NCBI GenBank assembly: GCA_023417065.1
Contig: JAEZGH010000205.1
Span: 1 to 44,355, forward strand
Direction of reading: 5' to 3'
DNA from: Bacteroidota bacterium
GTDB lineage: Bacteria > Bacteroidota > Bacteroidia > Cytophagales > Cyclobacteriaceae
Length of the DNA stretch: 44,355 nucleotides
Numbering within the stretch: position 1 is the first letter of the stretch; each line of letters starts with the position of its first letter. Below the pieces are notes generated by a model. It did not search any database and was not told the origin of the DNA. It worked only from the letters and a program-made list of their open reading frames with translations. Position numbers and translations under genes: made by a program. This document shows positions 33,694 through 41,833 of the stretch, in pieces.

Positions 33694-34968
33694 TCAGTAG
33701 CCTCCGCGGAACTTATATGTTTTGGCAACCTTGTCGATGGCAACCATGTATGCAGCGATACGCATAGGGACTTTGTATTCAAGCGCAGTCTTGTAGACGG
33801 TATTGAAAGCGTCTTTCATAATGCGGTCCGACCTGCGGTTGACGCGATCTGCAGTCCACTTGTAACCCAGACGGTTCTGTACCCATTCAAAGTATGAAAC
33901 GGTTACACCACCGGCATTTGCAAGAATGTCGGGCACAACCGTAATCCCTTTCTCATGGATGATGTTGTCAGCGCGTGAAGATGTTGGGCCGTTGGCACCT
34001 TCAACAATAAGTTTTGCCTTTATGTTACCGGCGTTGTTGCTCGTGATGACGTCCTCCGTTGCTGCGGGAACGAGGATATCGACGGGTAGCGTCAACAGAT
34101 CTTCGTTGGATATCTTTTCTGCGCCAGCGAATCCTTCGAGCGTTCCTTTGTTCTGGTCGCGGTATTTTACTGCGGCATCAATATCAATACCGTTAGCATT
34201 GAAGTATGCTCCGGAAAGGTCGCTGATCGCCTGTACAATCAGACCGCGTTCGTGGAGGAGGCGCGCTGCCCACGAGCCAACGTTTCCAAATCCCTGAACA
34301 GCACAGGTTGCTTTGTACGGGTTGATCTTCAGTTTCTCCATCGCGGTGAGCGCCGATACCATTACGCCGCGCCCCGTAGCTTCTGTTCTTCCGAGCGATC
34401 CTCCCATTACCAGCGGTTTACCGGTTACGACAGCGTGGGTCGTCATGCCCTGGATCCGTGAGTATTGGTCCATCAGCCACGCCATTTCGCGCGGGCCCGT
34501 ACCCATGTCAGGGGCGGGGATATCCTGGTCAGGGCCGAAAACATCAGCCATTGCCTGTGTGTAGGCACGCATCAGACGTTCGATCTCGCCGGAAGACATT
34601 TCGCGCGGATTACAGTTCACGCCGCCCTTCGCACCGCCGTAAGGGATGTCCACTACGGCGCACTTCCATGTCATCCACGCTGCAAGCGCCTTTACTTCGT
34701 CAAGGTTTACATGCGGATCAAAACGAATCCCGCCTTTCGACGGACCAAGTATCGTGGAGTGTATTACGCGATAGCCTTCAAATACTTTGATCGCTCCGTC
34801 ATCCATGGTTACGGGGAGCGAGACGATTACCTGCCGTGCAGGGTTCTTCAAGACGTTATAGATTTCTTCCTCAAGACCAAGAATCTGGGAGGCCTTGTGG
34901 AATCTCGACATCATGGCTTCAAAGGGGTTCTCTTTGTCTTTGAGCGGGGCCGGTTCAATGTATGCCAT
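33694..34968 (-). CDS. Glu/Leu/Phe/Val dehydrogenase family, probably glutamate dehydrogenase
   Basis: A 424-residue amino-acid dehydrogenase, cytoplasmic. The substrate domain has GPSKGGIRFDPHVNLDEVKALAAWMTWKCAVV and the catalytic-lysine block YGGAKGGVNCNP. The NAD(P) Rossmann domain has VQGFGNVGSWAARLLHERG, and later LIVEGANGPTS with DILANAGGVTVSYFEW. These favour glutamate dehydrogenase of the about 420-residue NAD/NADP class over leucine dehydrogenase (about 365), but cofactor choice cannot be read safely. It stands alone. A small hairpin (CCGTT-CGAA-AACGG, 35019-35032) lies in its leader, and a TATCTTGC box lies upstream. Confidence 0.9.
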   Translation of the reverse strand: MAYIEPAPLKDKENPFEAMMSRFHKASQILGLEEEIYNVLKNPARQVIVSLPVTMDDGAIKVFEGYRVIHSTILGPSKGGIRFDPHVNLDEVKALAAWMTWKCAVVDIPYGGAKGGVNCNPREMSSGEIERLMRAYTQAMADVFGPDQDIPAPDMGTGPREMAWLMDQYSRIQGMTTHAVVTGKPLVMGGSLGRTEATGRGVMVSALTAMEKLKINPYKATCAVQGFGNVGSWAARLLHERGLIVQAISDLSGAYFNANGIDIDAAVKYRDQNKGTLEGFAGAEKISNEDLLTLPVDILVPAATEDVITSNNAGNIKAKLIVEGANGPTSSRADNIIHEKGITVVPDILANAGGVTVSYFEWVQNRLGYKWTADRVNRRSDRIMKDAFNTVYKTALEYKVPMRIAAYMVAIDKVAKTYKFRGGY

Positions 34969-35033
34969 ACAGCAAAAAATTTCAGGTGTTGAGTTATTCC
35001 TTTCGGGCTAAATAAGGCCGTTCGAAAACGGTT

Positions 35034-35041
35034 GCAAGATA
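35034..35041 (-). promoter_or_regulatory. Possible -7 box (TATCTTGC) of the dehydrogenase gene
   Basis: TATCTTGC on the minus strand, 65 bases before the ATG, identical to the element before ileS and sharing TTACTTATCTT with the desaturase leader. Confidence 0.3.
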
Positions 35042-35107
35042 AGTAAATTCAATTCGCAGCTGTCGATTTTACGAAAAAAACAAACCATCTGTACCTTCGG
35101 ATGCAAT

Positions 35108-35548
35108 TTAGATAATCGGCGCTGACGACCACCTGCGGCGAAGGTCGTCAACCGAAAATTTTCCGGCTCCGGCAACGAAAAAGAAGGCGGATCCGAAAAG
35201 CATCATCAGCGCATCGAACGACTCCTCGAAAGATAAGCCTATGTGTGCAATGAACAGTGCCGCCAGGAAGTTAATAATCATCACCGCAGCTGCTACCCGG
35301 ATGTAGGCCCCCGTCATGATCATAATGCCTCCGATAAACTGCGCATATACCGAAACGACAGCTGCAAGAAGCGGGTATACCACCCCATGTTCTGCGAGAA
35401 AGTTTCTGAATTCAATCATCCTTTCCCACGAAAACACGTTGTCTTCCGTTCCGTCGATAAGACGCCAGCCAATCACCAGCCTTAAAAATATGTAGGCGTA
35501 TTCTTTACGCGCATCCAGGTAATTTTCAACGCGATTGAACATTTTCAT
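35108..35548 (-). CDS. DoxX-family membrane protein
   Basis: A 146-residue protein with four predicted TM helices (about 15-32, 58-80, 83-103, 108-128) in the DoxX pattern: YIFLRLVIGWRLIDGTEDNV, then VYAQFIGGIMIMTGAYIRVAA and a C-terminal helix FDALMMLFGSAFFFVAGAGKFS. DoxX-like proteins are small quinone- or stress-linked membrane proteins with no settled function here. It starts five bases after the cdsA stop and so is likely co-transcribed with it. Confidence 0.82.
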   Translation of the reverse strand: MKMFNRVENYLDARKEYAYIFLRLVIGWRLIDGTEDNVFSWERMIEFRNFLAEHGVVYPLLAAVVSVYAQFIGGIMIMTGAYIRVAAAVMIINFLAALFIAHIGLSFEESFDALMMLFGSAFFFVAGAGKFSVDDLRRRWSSAPII

Positions 35549-35553
35549 GGTCT

Positions 35554-36393
35554 TTAATACCCAACTACCAATTCAAGGTAAGCCACGATGAACGGGATCG
35601 AAATGATCAGCCCGTCAAATCGGTCGAGAAAACCTCCGTGGCCCGGTAACGATGACCCGGAATCTTTGATCTCAATACTCCTTTTCAGGAGCGATTCGAT
35701 CAGGTCGCCGAACGTTCCGCCAACGATAATAATCACCCCAATGGTGAACCATTGCACCAGGCTTAGCGAGTGGAAGAAGTACGCAATCCCCCATGCGAAA
35801 ATCAAAGCTAGTACGGCACCTCCAAAAAAACCTTCCCATGACTTCTTGGGCGAAATCCGTTCAAACAGTTTGCGTTTGCCAAAAAATGTTCCTGCGAAGT
35901 AGGCCCCGGTATCACTTGCCCAGAGGATGAACAGGCAACCGAAGATGATTTCATAGTTGTAGCGCCCCTCGTGAAATGCTGCAGCATTAAGGAGCGCAAA
36001 GGGCATCGAAACATAAAACAGCCCCAGGAATGTATAGGCAATATTCGTAAATGGCTTCCGCTCCGTTTTCTTATACAATTTGATCATGTATACAAACGAG
36101 ACCAACGGGAAAAGCAGGAAGTAAAAATGGTAGGGCAATATTCTTGCTTCAATGAGGAAGCTCAGCGTAAAGATCGATACACCGCAAAACGTGCCGAAGG
36201 CTTTCAGCGGTATCATGCCATCGAGGCCTACAAGTTTGTAAAATTCGAGGAGGGTGAAGATGCATATGATGAAGAAAACCAGAAAGTAGGTCCACTCACT
36301 ATAGCAAACACCGGCAATAACGCCGGCAGAACCGAGGAGTCCGGTGATGATCCTTTGGGTAAGGTTGTTATACCTGGAGAGCTTTTTCGTCAC
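35554..36393 (-). CDS. cdsA: Phosphatidate cytidylyltransferase
   Basis: A 279-residue polytopic membrane enzyme forming CDP-diacylglycerol from phosphatidate and CTP, the branch point for all phospholipids. About eight TM helices. The C-terminal CDS signature is present (KDSGSSLPGHGGFLDRFDGLIISIPF, around 244-269), together with WASDTGAYFAGTFFGKRKLFERISPKKSWEGF. The DoxX gene follows within five bases; the CPBP protease gene precedes it by 24 bases, so all three may form one transcript. Psd, another PE-pathway enzyme, is encoded nearby on the same strand. Confidence 0.95.
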   Translation of the reverse strand: MTKKLSRYNNLTQRIITGLLGSAGVIAGVCYSEWTYFLVFFIICIFTLLEFYKLVGLDGMIPLKAFGTFCGVSIFTLSFLIEARILPYHFYFLLFPLVSFVYMIKLYKKTERKPFTNIAYTFLGLFYVSMPFALLNAAAFHEGRYNYEIIFGCLFILWASDTGAYFAGTFFGKRKLFERISPKKSWEGFFGGAVLALIFAWGIAYFFHSLSLVQWFTIGVIIIVGGTFGDLIESLLKRSIEIKDSGSSLPGHGGFLDRFDGLIISIPFIVAYLELVVGY

Positions 36394-36417
36394 AGCTTAA
36401 AGGTCGTAGTTACAAGT

Positions 36418-37341
36418 TTAAGCCGGAATATCGGCTTTCGGCTGTGTATTATAAAAACTTCGGTAGCTATAAATCAGCAAAGCTGTAAATCCTGCTGAAA
36501 AAAGAACCTGTGAGGCCGAAAGCTCCACACTATCAAGGTCGACTGGGATGGTTCCGTTTTGCACGAAGAACATCGACACGAGCGTAAACCCGTTGTTCAC
36601 AAAATGCGCCAGCACAGGCATCCAGAGGTTTCCTGACCAGATGTACAGGTATCCGAACAGTGCTCCCAGAAGCATTCTTGGGAAGAATCCATAAAACTGA
36701 AAGTGGACGGCGCTGAAGATAAAGGCCGCAACCCAGACAGCTACGTGTGGATTTCGGGTCGCGCGGTAAAATTCGTTCTGGATGATTCCCCGGAATACCA
36801 GCTCTTCCCCGATTGCCGGCAGCACGGCCACGACGATGAACGCGAAAATCATTTGTCCGGCAGATTCGTAGTTGATGAGATACTTCGTCATCTCCGTCAG
36901 CTTTTCTTCCATGGGCCGGGCCCATTCGTCCATGCCAAATGGCAGGGTTAAGTCTGCGTTCCATTTAATAACGATGGAATTTACGCCCATGAAGACGACC
37001 ACCAGTACCGGGACGATCACTGCTGGACGAAAGTGGGGCGTATGGAAAAGATCAGCGATGGTGCGCTTCTGCTTTCGGAGCAGCCACCAGGGCAGCAGGA
37101 TCATGCCGACGAGCACGCCGACAGACTGCATAATAAAAAGCGGGAGACGCATGGCGGGATTGCTGGTTGGATCAGCCAGCGCTGCCATCAGCTCGGTTTC
37201 TGTTCCGGGAAAGAAGGGTAGGGCGATAAATGCGCCAATAGCGGGCCCTATGATCTGAAAACCCACGAAAAAGAACACCAACGTCATCAAAATGGAAATT
37301 AATGGATGCCGCCATCTGTTATTAAGCCCAGTCTCCTCCAT
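36418..37341 (-). CDS. CPBP-family intramembrane protease
   Basis: A 307-residue polytopic protein (about eight TM helices). The CPBP/ABI motifs are complete: GEELVFRG (the EExxxR motif), SAVHFQFYGF (motif 2 His) and LAHFVNNG (motif 3). Relatives are Rce1-type CAAX proteases; bacterial members are linked to bacteriocin immunity or membrane-protein processing, but nothing here fixes a substrate. The ATG at 37341 is used instead of the in-frame TTG three codons upstream. It lies 24 bases before cdsA. Confidence 0.9.
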   Translation of the reverse strand: MEETGLNNRWRHPLISILMTLVFFFVGFQIIGPAIGAFIALPFFPGTETELMAALADPTSNPAMRLPLFIMQSVGVLVGMILLPWWLLRKQKRTIADLFHTPHFRPAVIVPVLVVVFMGVNSIVIKWNADLTLPFGMDEWARPMEEKLTEMTKYLINYESAGQMIFAFIVVAVLPAIGEELVFRGIIQNEFYRATRNPHVAVWVAAFIFSAVHFQFYGFFPRMLLGALFGYLYIWSGNLWMPVLAHFVNNGFTLVSMFFVQNGTIPVDLDSVELSASQVLFSAGFTALLIYSYRSFYNTQPKADIPA

Positions 37342-37440
37342 AACTTCCAATGTTTATCGATCCAAAATAGTGGTTAAATTTGCGGCTAATATAAGGAATA
37401 GGCGTTCGCGAAATCAGGTTGCGGGCTTCTGTAGTGTGAA

Positions 37441-38436
37441 ATGGCAAAAATTGATACGATAGAACTGGGCGAATTCCCGCTTCTGCTTGCACCCATGGAG
37501 GATGTAAGTGACCCTCCGTTCCGTGCAGTGTGCAAGGAAGGTGGGGCCGACCTCATGTATACTGAGTTTATTTCCTCCGAAGGGCTCATCCGCGATGCTG
37601 CAAAAAGCCTTCAGAAGCTGGATATTTTTGAATATGAACGTCCTATCGGTATTCAGCTGTTTGGCGGCGAAATTGAAAATATGGTGGAATCCGCGCGGAT
37701 TGCCAGCCGCGTGAATCCCGATCTGATCGATATCAACTACGGCTGCCCCGTAAAAGCCGTGGCGTGCAAGGGTGCCGGCGCCGCCCTGCTACAGGATATT
37801 CCGAAGATGGTGAAGATGACGGAAGCGATCGTCAAATGCACGCATTTGCCCGTGACGGTGAAAACGCGCCTGGGCTGGGATGATTCAACGAAGAATATCG
37901 TCGAGGTGGCCGAAAGGTTGCAGGACATTGGTATCAAGGCGCTTACAGTTCACGGGCGCACCCGCGTGCAAATGTATAAGGGAAGCGCCGACTGGACGCT
38001 CATCGCCAAAATCAAAGAAAACCCGCGCATGCACATTCCGATCTTCGGCAATGGCGATATCGACTCACCCCAAAAAGCTGTAGAGTATCGAAACCGCTAC
38101 GGCGTCGATGGCATCATGATCGGCCGCGCTTCCATCGGGAACCCGTGGATCTTTTCCGAAATAAAGCACTTCATGAGTCACGGAGAAGTGCTTCCCGGCC
38201 CGACTATTGCCGAACGCGTTCGTGTGACGCGCAAGCACCTCGACTTCAGCATCAAGTGGAAAGGTCCCAAGCTTGGCATCTTCGAAATGCGCCGCCACTA
38301 CGCGAACTATTTCAAAGGCCTGCCCGACTTTAAACCCTTCCGTACCCGGCTGGTCGAAGCACCTGAATACGATGAGGTTGTCGCTATCCTTGAAGATGTG
38401 AGCGCGAATTACCAGGAGGTGATCTCTGATTTCTGA
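37441..38436 (+). CDS. dusB: tRNA-dihydrouridine synthase
   Basis: A 331-residue FMN TIM-barrel enzyme that reduces uridines in the tRNA D-loop. Dus marks: LLLAPMEDVSDPPFRAVC at the start, QLFGGEIENM, IDINYGCPVKAVACKGAGAALL (the GCP Cys102 region, proposed as catalytic), VKTRLGWDD, LTVHGRTRVQMYKGSADW and GNGDIDSP followed by IGRASIGNPWIF, which fits the DusB group. It stands alone, with the convergent PH-like gene 29 bases beyond its stop. Confidence 0.94.
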   Translation: MAKIDTIELGEFPLLLAPMEDVSDPPFRAVCKEGGADLMYTEFISSEGLIRDAAKSLQKLDIFEYERPIGIQLFGGEIENMVESARIASRVNPDLIDINYGCPVKAVACKGAGAALLQDIPKMVKMTEAIVKCTHLPVTVKTRLGWDDSTKNIVEVAERLQDIGIKALTVHGRTRVQMYKGSADWTLIAKIKENPRMHIPIFGNGDIDSPQKAVEYRNRYGVDGIMIGRASIGNPWIFSEIKHFMSHGEVLPGPTIAERVRVTRKHLDFSIKWKGPKLGIFEMRRHYANYFKGLPDFKPFRTRLVEAPEYDEVVAILEDVSANYQEVISDF

Positions 38437-38465
38437 TTGAGGGGAGGAAACCGGCAACAAATCAA

Positions 38466-38852
38466 CTACACTACCGGAATATCAAGTTTTCGCATTGCCT
38501 CCAGAAGTTGCTTTTCAGACGTGGAGAAGTAATCAAACTTGATTTTGGAGCCATTCTTCAGCTGGATGTATGAGAACCCGAAAGGTGACTGCTGTGCATC
38601 GATCCCGGTGATATCTGATAAGGCTACAGCCTTCTTGCGGAAAAGTCCTGGAAAATACGTCAACATTTCCCTCTCGATTACAAATGCGTAAGGATAGACG
38701 ACCATATTGGCAATTATGACAAGCCATGGAATCAGCGAGACGATCCCGATCATAGAGATTACTTCATCGGGTGTCCGGATAAACTGATATCCTATGAGCA
38801 CCGGCCATATAAACGGAACGAGAAATGAACAAACTGACCTCCTGACCTTCAT
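38466..38852 (-). CDS. Small membrane protein with PH-like domain
   Basis: A 128-residue protein with two TM helices (about 5-24 and 33-54) and a C-terminal domain of alternating strands (YAFVIEREMLTYFPGLFRKKAVALSDITGIDAQQ; YIQLKNGSKIKFDYF) ending in a helix (SEKQLLEAMRKLDIPVV). This is the layout of bacterial PH-domain membrane proteins. No signal for function. Short low-complexity repeats surround the gene on both sides. Confidence 0.65.
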   Translation of the reverse strand: MKVRRSVCSFLVPFIWPVLIGYQFIRTPDEVISMIGIVSLIPWLVIIANMVVYPYAFVIEREMLTYFPGLFRKKAVALSDITGIDAQQSPFGFSYIQLKNGSKIKFDYFSTSEKQLLEAMRKLDIPVV

Positions 38853-39181
38853 GGTAAGCTAATTTCTGCTCTCTAATTTCTGCTCTCTAATTTCTGATTT
38901 CTTATCCAGTGAACCAAGTCTACGGCTGTTTGTTGCCGGTTGCCGACAGTTTGATCGTTGCCCCCTGAGAACCAATCAACCTGACACAAAGGGACTAGTG
39001 GGCGATGGGCAAACTGGGGTGACCTTTCCCGGCAATCTGCTAACCAGTCAACCCAGCCACAGGCAACTGGCCACCGACAACCGGAGTATTTGCCATTGAA
39101 AAGGCAGTGTGAGCTGGAGTTTGCGCGTGAGGAGGTCGAGTGCAGATTACAAACAGGCCAGCCAACTTGCCAACCTGACAC
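38853..39181. other. Low-complexity intergenic region rich in CAACCTG / GCCAAC-type words
   Basis: Apart from the 14-bp tandem repeat, this 329-base spacer holds many near-repeats: CAACCTGACAC twice (38978-38988 and near 39171), GCCAACTTGCCAACC, GCAACTGGCC, GTTGCCGGTTGCC. The 102-codon minus frame across it has Trp/Cys/Ser-rich unnatural composition and is not a gene. Function unknown; it may be a decayed repeat family. Confidence 0.55.
38860..38901. repeat. 14-bp tandem repeat, three copies
   Basis: TAATTTCTGCTCTC at 38860-38873 and 38874-38887 (identical), then TAATTTCTGATTTC at 38888-38901 (two to three changes). It lies seven bases upstream of the start codon of the PH-like gene (minus strand), in its leader or promoter. 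Confidence 0.75.
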
Positions 39182-39571
39182 CTACTTCAGCCTCTCCAGC
39201 ACTCCTTTTCTTTTCACAATATTCTTATAGTCCCACTGAACTTCGCGTGCCTTGTCCAGCCAGCGCTGAAGGTCATCAAGGTTGACCTGGTCGACAGAAG
39301 AGTATCGGTATTCGGCAGCTTTGAATTTTCCTATTTTTGAAAGAGCCGGCTCATCGAAGCTTTGGCCACTCCAGAAGAGCAGACGAACACTGTCTTTGAT
39401 CCTGGTATATCCTACTACGGGATTTCCGTCGAGAAACCAAACGGGGTGTGAATGCCATATTTTGGATTCAGCGCCGTCGAGTTCTTTGTCGAATGTTTTA
39501 GCCAGAAGGTCGCAGATCTTTTTGTCAGTTGCAGGTTGTTCGTCGTTATACGCTTTGATTTCCGGGTTCAT
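39182..39571 (-). CDS. DUF1801 protein
   Basis: A 129-residue soluble protein with the DUF1801 (YdhG-like) pattern: KKICDLLAKTFDKELDGAESKIWHSHPVWFLDGNPVVGY, followed by SVRLLFWSGQSF and a C-terminal helix with WLDKAREVQWDYKNIV. Members fold like the frataxin-related small alpha/beta domains and have no established activity. It belongs to a group of small stand-alone genes on the minus strand (double VOC protein, DinB protein) but with gaps of over 100 bases. Confidence 0.85.
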   Translation of the reverse strand: MNPEIKAYNDEQPATDKKICDLLAKTFDKELDGAESKIWHSHPVWFLDGNPVVGYTRIKDSVRLLFWSGQSFDEPALSKIGKFKAAEYRYSSVDQVNLDDLQRWLDKAREVQWDYKNIVKRKGVLERLK

Positions 39572-39645
39572 ATTTGGAGAATGTATCGTTTTAATTGAGG
39601 CGAATTAAAAATTTAGATAGAGATTATGAAAGAGCCGGAAAAATC

Positions 39646-39672
39646 TGATCAGGCTCTATGATGTTAATCGAG
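39646..39672 (-). terminator. Weak hairpin after the double VOC gene
   Basis: On the minus strand, AGAGCC and GGCTCT form a 6-bp stem around a 15-base loop, followed by TTTC, a little downstream of the stop at 39683. It is weak, and could be chance. Confidence 0.25.
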
Positions 39673-39682
39673 GTAGATCCAT

Positions 39683-40573
39683 TCACGCGGGCACACCTTC
39701 GTACGCGCGTTCAAGTTCCGCGAGGTCGAACTTCTTCATCTTCAGAAACGCCTGTGTAACACGGGCCACCTTTTCCTTGTCGTTGTGCGACATCATTTCT
39801 TCCATTCGCTCGGGTACGATTTGCCAGGAAAATCCAAACTTGTCCTTCAGCCATCCGCACTGTTCGGCTTCCGGCACTGCTGAGAGACGTTCCCAATAGT
39901 AATCAATCTCCTGCTGGTCTTTACAGAACACCTGAAACGATAGCGCCTCTGTAAAACGCCATTCATGTTGTCTGGCACTGTCCATCGCATAAAACTCCTG
40001 TCCTGCGAGGAACACAGACCCATGCATGACGGTGCCTTCCTTGTCGGGTTCCATGCCAGCGGGATACCGGTTGATGTCACCCATTTTGCTGTCCGGAAAA
40101 ACAGATGCATAAAACTGCATCGCCTCTTCGGCCTTGCCGGCAACCTCGCCTGCGAACAACCACGTTGCCGTGATTTTTTGTTTGTAAGCATAGTTGTTCG
40201 AAAGGATTACTTGCCACGATAGTCCGTACTTGTCTTCGATCCAGCCGTATCGTTTGCTGAAAGGATATTCACCGAGTTCCATCAGTACTTTGCCACCCGT
40301 GCCGAGTTCTTTCCAGTACTTGTCGACTTCCTCAACCGAATCGGATGCAATCAGAAAGGAGACTGCTGGCGTGAACTTGAAGATAGGTCCGGCGCTTATT
40401 GACATAAAGGGTTGCCCGCAAAGTTCAAAAGAAACAATATCGCAATCGCCGGAAGGCGTGTTGTCCAGTGTGGTGATGTTGTTGATCTTCGAAGACGGCA
40501 GGATGCTTGTATAAAGTTTCGCTGCCTCGACAGCTTCCTGGTCATACCAAAGGTGGGGGATGATCTTTTCCAT
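39683..40573 (-). CDS. Double VOC/PhnB-like protein
   Basis: A 296-residue protein made of two related glyoxalase/VOC halves of the PhnB-like type: residues 1-130 (IIPHLWYDQEAVEAAKLYTSILPSSKI; FMSISAGPIFKFTPAVSFLI; GWIEDKYGLSWQVI) and 135-250 (TWLFAGEVAGKAEEAMQFYASVFPDSKM; FSWQIVPERM). A helical tail follows (residues 255-296; VARVTQAFLKMKKFDLAELERAY). The family was once named after 3-demethylubiquinone methyltransferase, but that activity is not supported; the substrate is unknown. It is transcribed alone. Confidence 0.87.
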   Translation of the reverse strand: MEKIIPHLWYDQEAVEAAKLYTSILPSSKINNITTLDNTPSGDCDIVSFELCGQPFMSISAGPIFKFTPAVSFLIASDSVEEVDKYWKELGTGGKVLMELGEYPFSKRYGWIEDKYGLSWQVILSNNYAYKQKITATWLFAGEVAGKAEEAMQFYASVFPDSKMGDINRYPAGMEPDKEGTVMHGSVFLAGQEFYAMDSARQHEWRFTEALSFQVFCKDQQEIDYYWERLSAVPEAEQCGWLKDKFGFSWQIVPERMEEMMSHNDKEKVARVTQAFLKMKKFDLAELERAYEGVPA

Positions 40574-40787
40574 AACTGTTGATTTTGTTTTGTTATGACA
40601 AACCTAGTGGAAAGCATGCACTTGAAGGAGGTGTTTTCACGCCATCGTGACGGGGGAAATGCGGCAATGTCACGCGACGGTTGATCGACGTGTATTGCTT
40701 CACCGATGGAACAACCCACGGAGGTTGAACGTATTAACTGATAACTCGCCCTGATAGATATTCGTTGGCGAATGATTTTCAACTATG

Positions 40788-41450
40788 TTAGTCACGTGCG
40801 GTCTTGTTGGCGTTAATTCTGCTCTTGATCAATTTGATCTGACCGTTGTGATTTGATTCGTGTTCGCAGACGTGGAACCACTTGCAGTAGTTGTTCGTCG
40901 GCCCCCAGAACCATTTATCATCAACAGCGAGGAGCCACTTGTCATCTCTCTTTTTGAATTCGTTAATCGTATTTTCGCGGACTTCCTTCAGGGTATCGAG
41001 ATAGTAGTTAAGGTCGTTGCCTTTAATTGCATTCCGCGCTCCCTCACCAAGGCTCATGGCAACATCAAAACGTTTTTTGTCTTCGTCGCTCCAGTCGCCC
41101 CACTTCTTTCCTTCGAAGGTATGTGCCTGATAGAAGCGTTCCGTCGCCGCGAGGTGAAGCAGCATCGATCCAATGGAATTTGCATTTTCGTCCAACAGAA
41201 AGTCTAACTGCTCTGTGGACATACCCTGAACGGGCCCGAGGATAACGCTGCGCATCCAGGTCATCATTGAGAGCAGCGTCCCGACGTGGGGCGAAAAGCC
41301 TGCCCGGGGACCGATGACGTTCTCGTGTTCTTCAGTCAATAGTGGAGGTGCATAATGGCGAGTCGGGGTTGATAGCCCAAGGGCGCCGGAGGTCAATGCA
41401 GCGCCGGATTGCAGGAAGCGGCGCCGGGGAAGGGATTGTGAGGCTTTCAT
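40788..41450 (-). CDS. Tat-exported DinB-family protein
   Basis: A 220-residue protein with a twin-arginine signal (SLPRRRFLQSGAAL, then a hydrophobic stretch to about residue 30). The mature part is a DinB/YfiT-like four-helix bundle: TLLSMMTWMRSVI, the first His in LLHLAATERFYQ, and a second His cluster in HVCEHESNHNGQI, which should bind a metal ion. DinB-fold proteins are often thiol transferases or stress-induced enzymes. Secretion of a DinB protein by Tat suggests a cofactor-loaded periplasmic form; the activity is not known. Confidence 0.85.
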   Translation of the reverse strand: MKASQSLPRRRFLQSGAALTSGALGLSTPTRHYAPPLLTEEHENVIGPRAGFSPHVGTLLSMMTWMRSVILGPVQGMSTEQLDFLLDENANSIGSMLLHLAATERFYQAHTFEGKKWGDWSDEDKKRFDVAMSLGEGARNAIKGNDLNYYLDTLKEVRENTINEFKKRDDKWLLAVDDKWFWGPTNNYCKWFHVCEHESNHNGQIKLIKSRINANKTARD

Positions 41451-41833
41451 TGTGTGAGTGGTTATTGTTAACGGGTTAGCAGAGACTGTTGTCTAAGGTA
41501 ATACATAACGGGGATTGGGGTTGTTAATGAATTTATAATGTGAGCAGGTGCCGTCTGCTAGTATGATATGCCATCATATCAAATAATGTCCGCTGCATAT
41601 TCAGGTCGCTTTGTGATATGAAAACGAAGATCCCCTAATTTAATCGAACGCAGTAAAGTGTTATTTTCGTTTGCGATAAACGCGATTTCAGTATAACTTC
41701 ATCACGGTGATTGCCGGTTCAACTTGAATCGACAGGTGAAATCCTCCTGTGGCAACTTCAGGATTATCAGGGGGATTAGTGTAAGGCGAATGACTCATTG
41801 CCGTTAAATCAGGAATTAATAAAAGCCCCTCTT
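41451..41833. other. Intergenic region with a small palindrome
   Basis: A 383-base gap, AT-rich, divergent between the DinB and lipoprotein genes. It holds TGATATG-CCAT-CATATCA (41564-41581) and a third TGATATG at 41614-41620. No gene, tRNA or strong promoter box is seen. Confidence 0.5.
41564..41581. promoter_or_regulatory. Possible operator: 7-bp inverted repeat TGATATG/CATATCA
   Basis: Perfect 7-bp arms with a 4-base spacer, and a further direct TGATATG 33 bases downstream (41614-41620). Dyad plus extra half-site in a divergent promoter region is the form of a repressor or activator site; the protein is unknown. Confidence 0.35.

Larger units (their letters stand above)
38449..38941. repeat. 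13-bp perfect inverted repeat flanking the PH-like gene
   Basis: AACCGGCAACAAA at 38449-38461 (downstream of the gene) and its exact reverse complement TTTGTTGCCGGTT at 38929-38941 (upstream). The copies enclose the 128-residue gene and its tandem-repeat leader. They belong to a wider set of low-complexity words in these spacers rather than to a recognisable transposon; no transposase or target duplication is seen. Confidence 0.55.

Noticed and set aside
35971..36498. 175-codon plus-strand frame opposite cdsA
   Set aside because: cdsA has the full family signature on the other strand; this frame is its shadow.
38449..38941. Insertion sequence bounded by the 13-bp inverted repeat
   Set aside because: The enclosed gene is a small membrane protein, with no transposase and no target-site duplication visible.
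38873..39181. 102-codon minus-strand frame
   Set aside because: Read from low-complexity repeat sequence; Trp/Cys/Ser-rich with no fold-like pattern.
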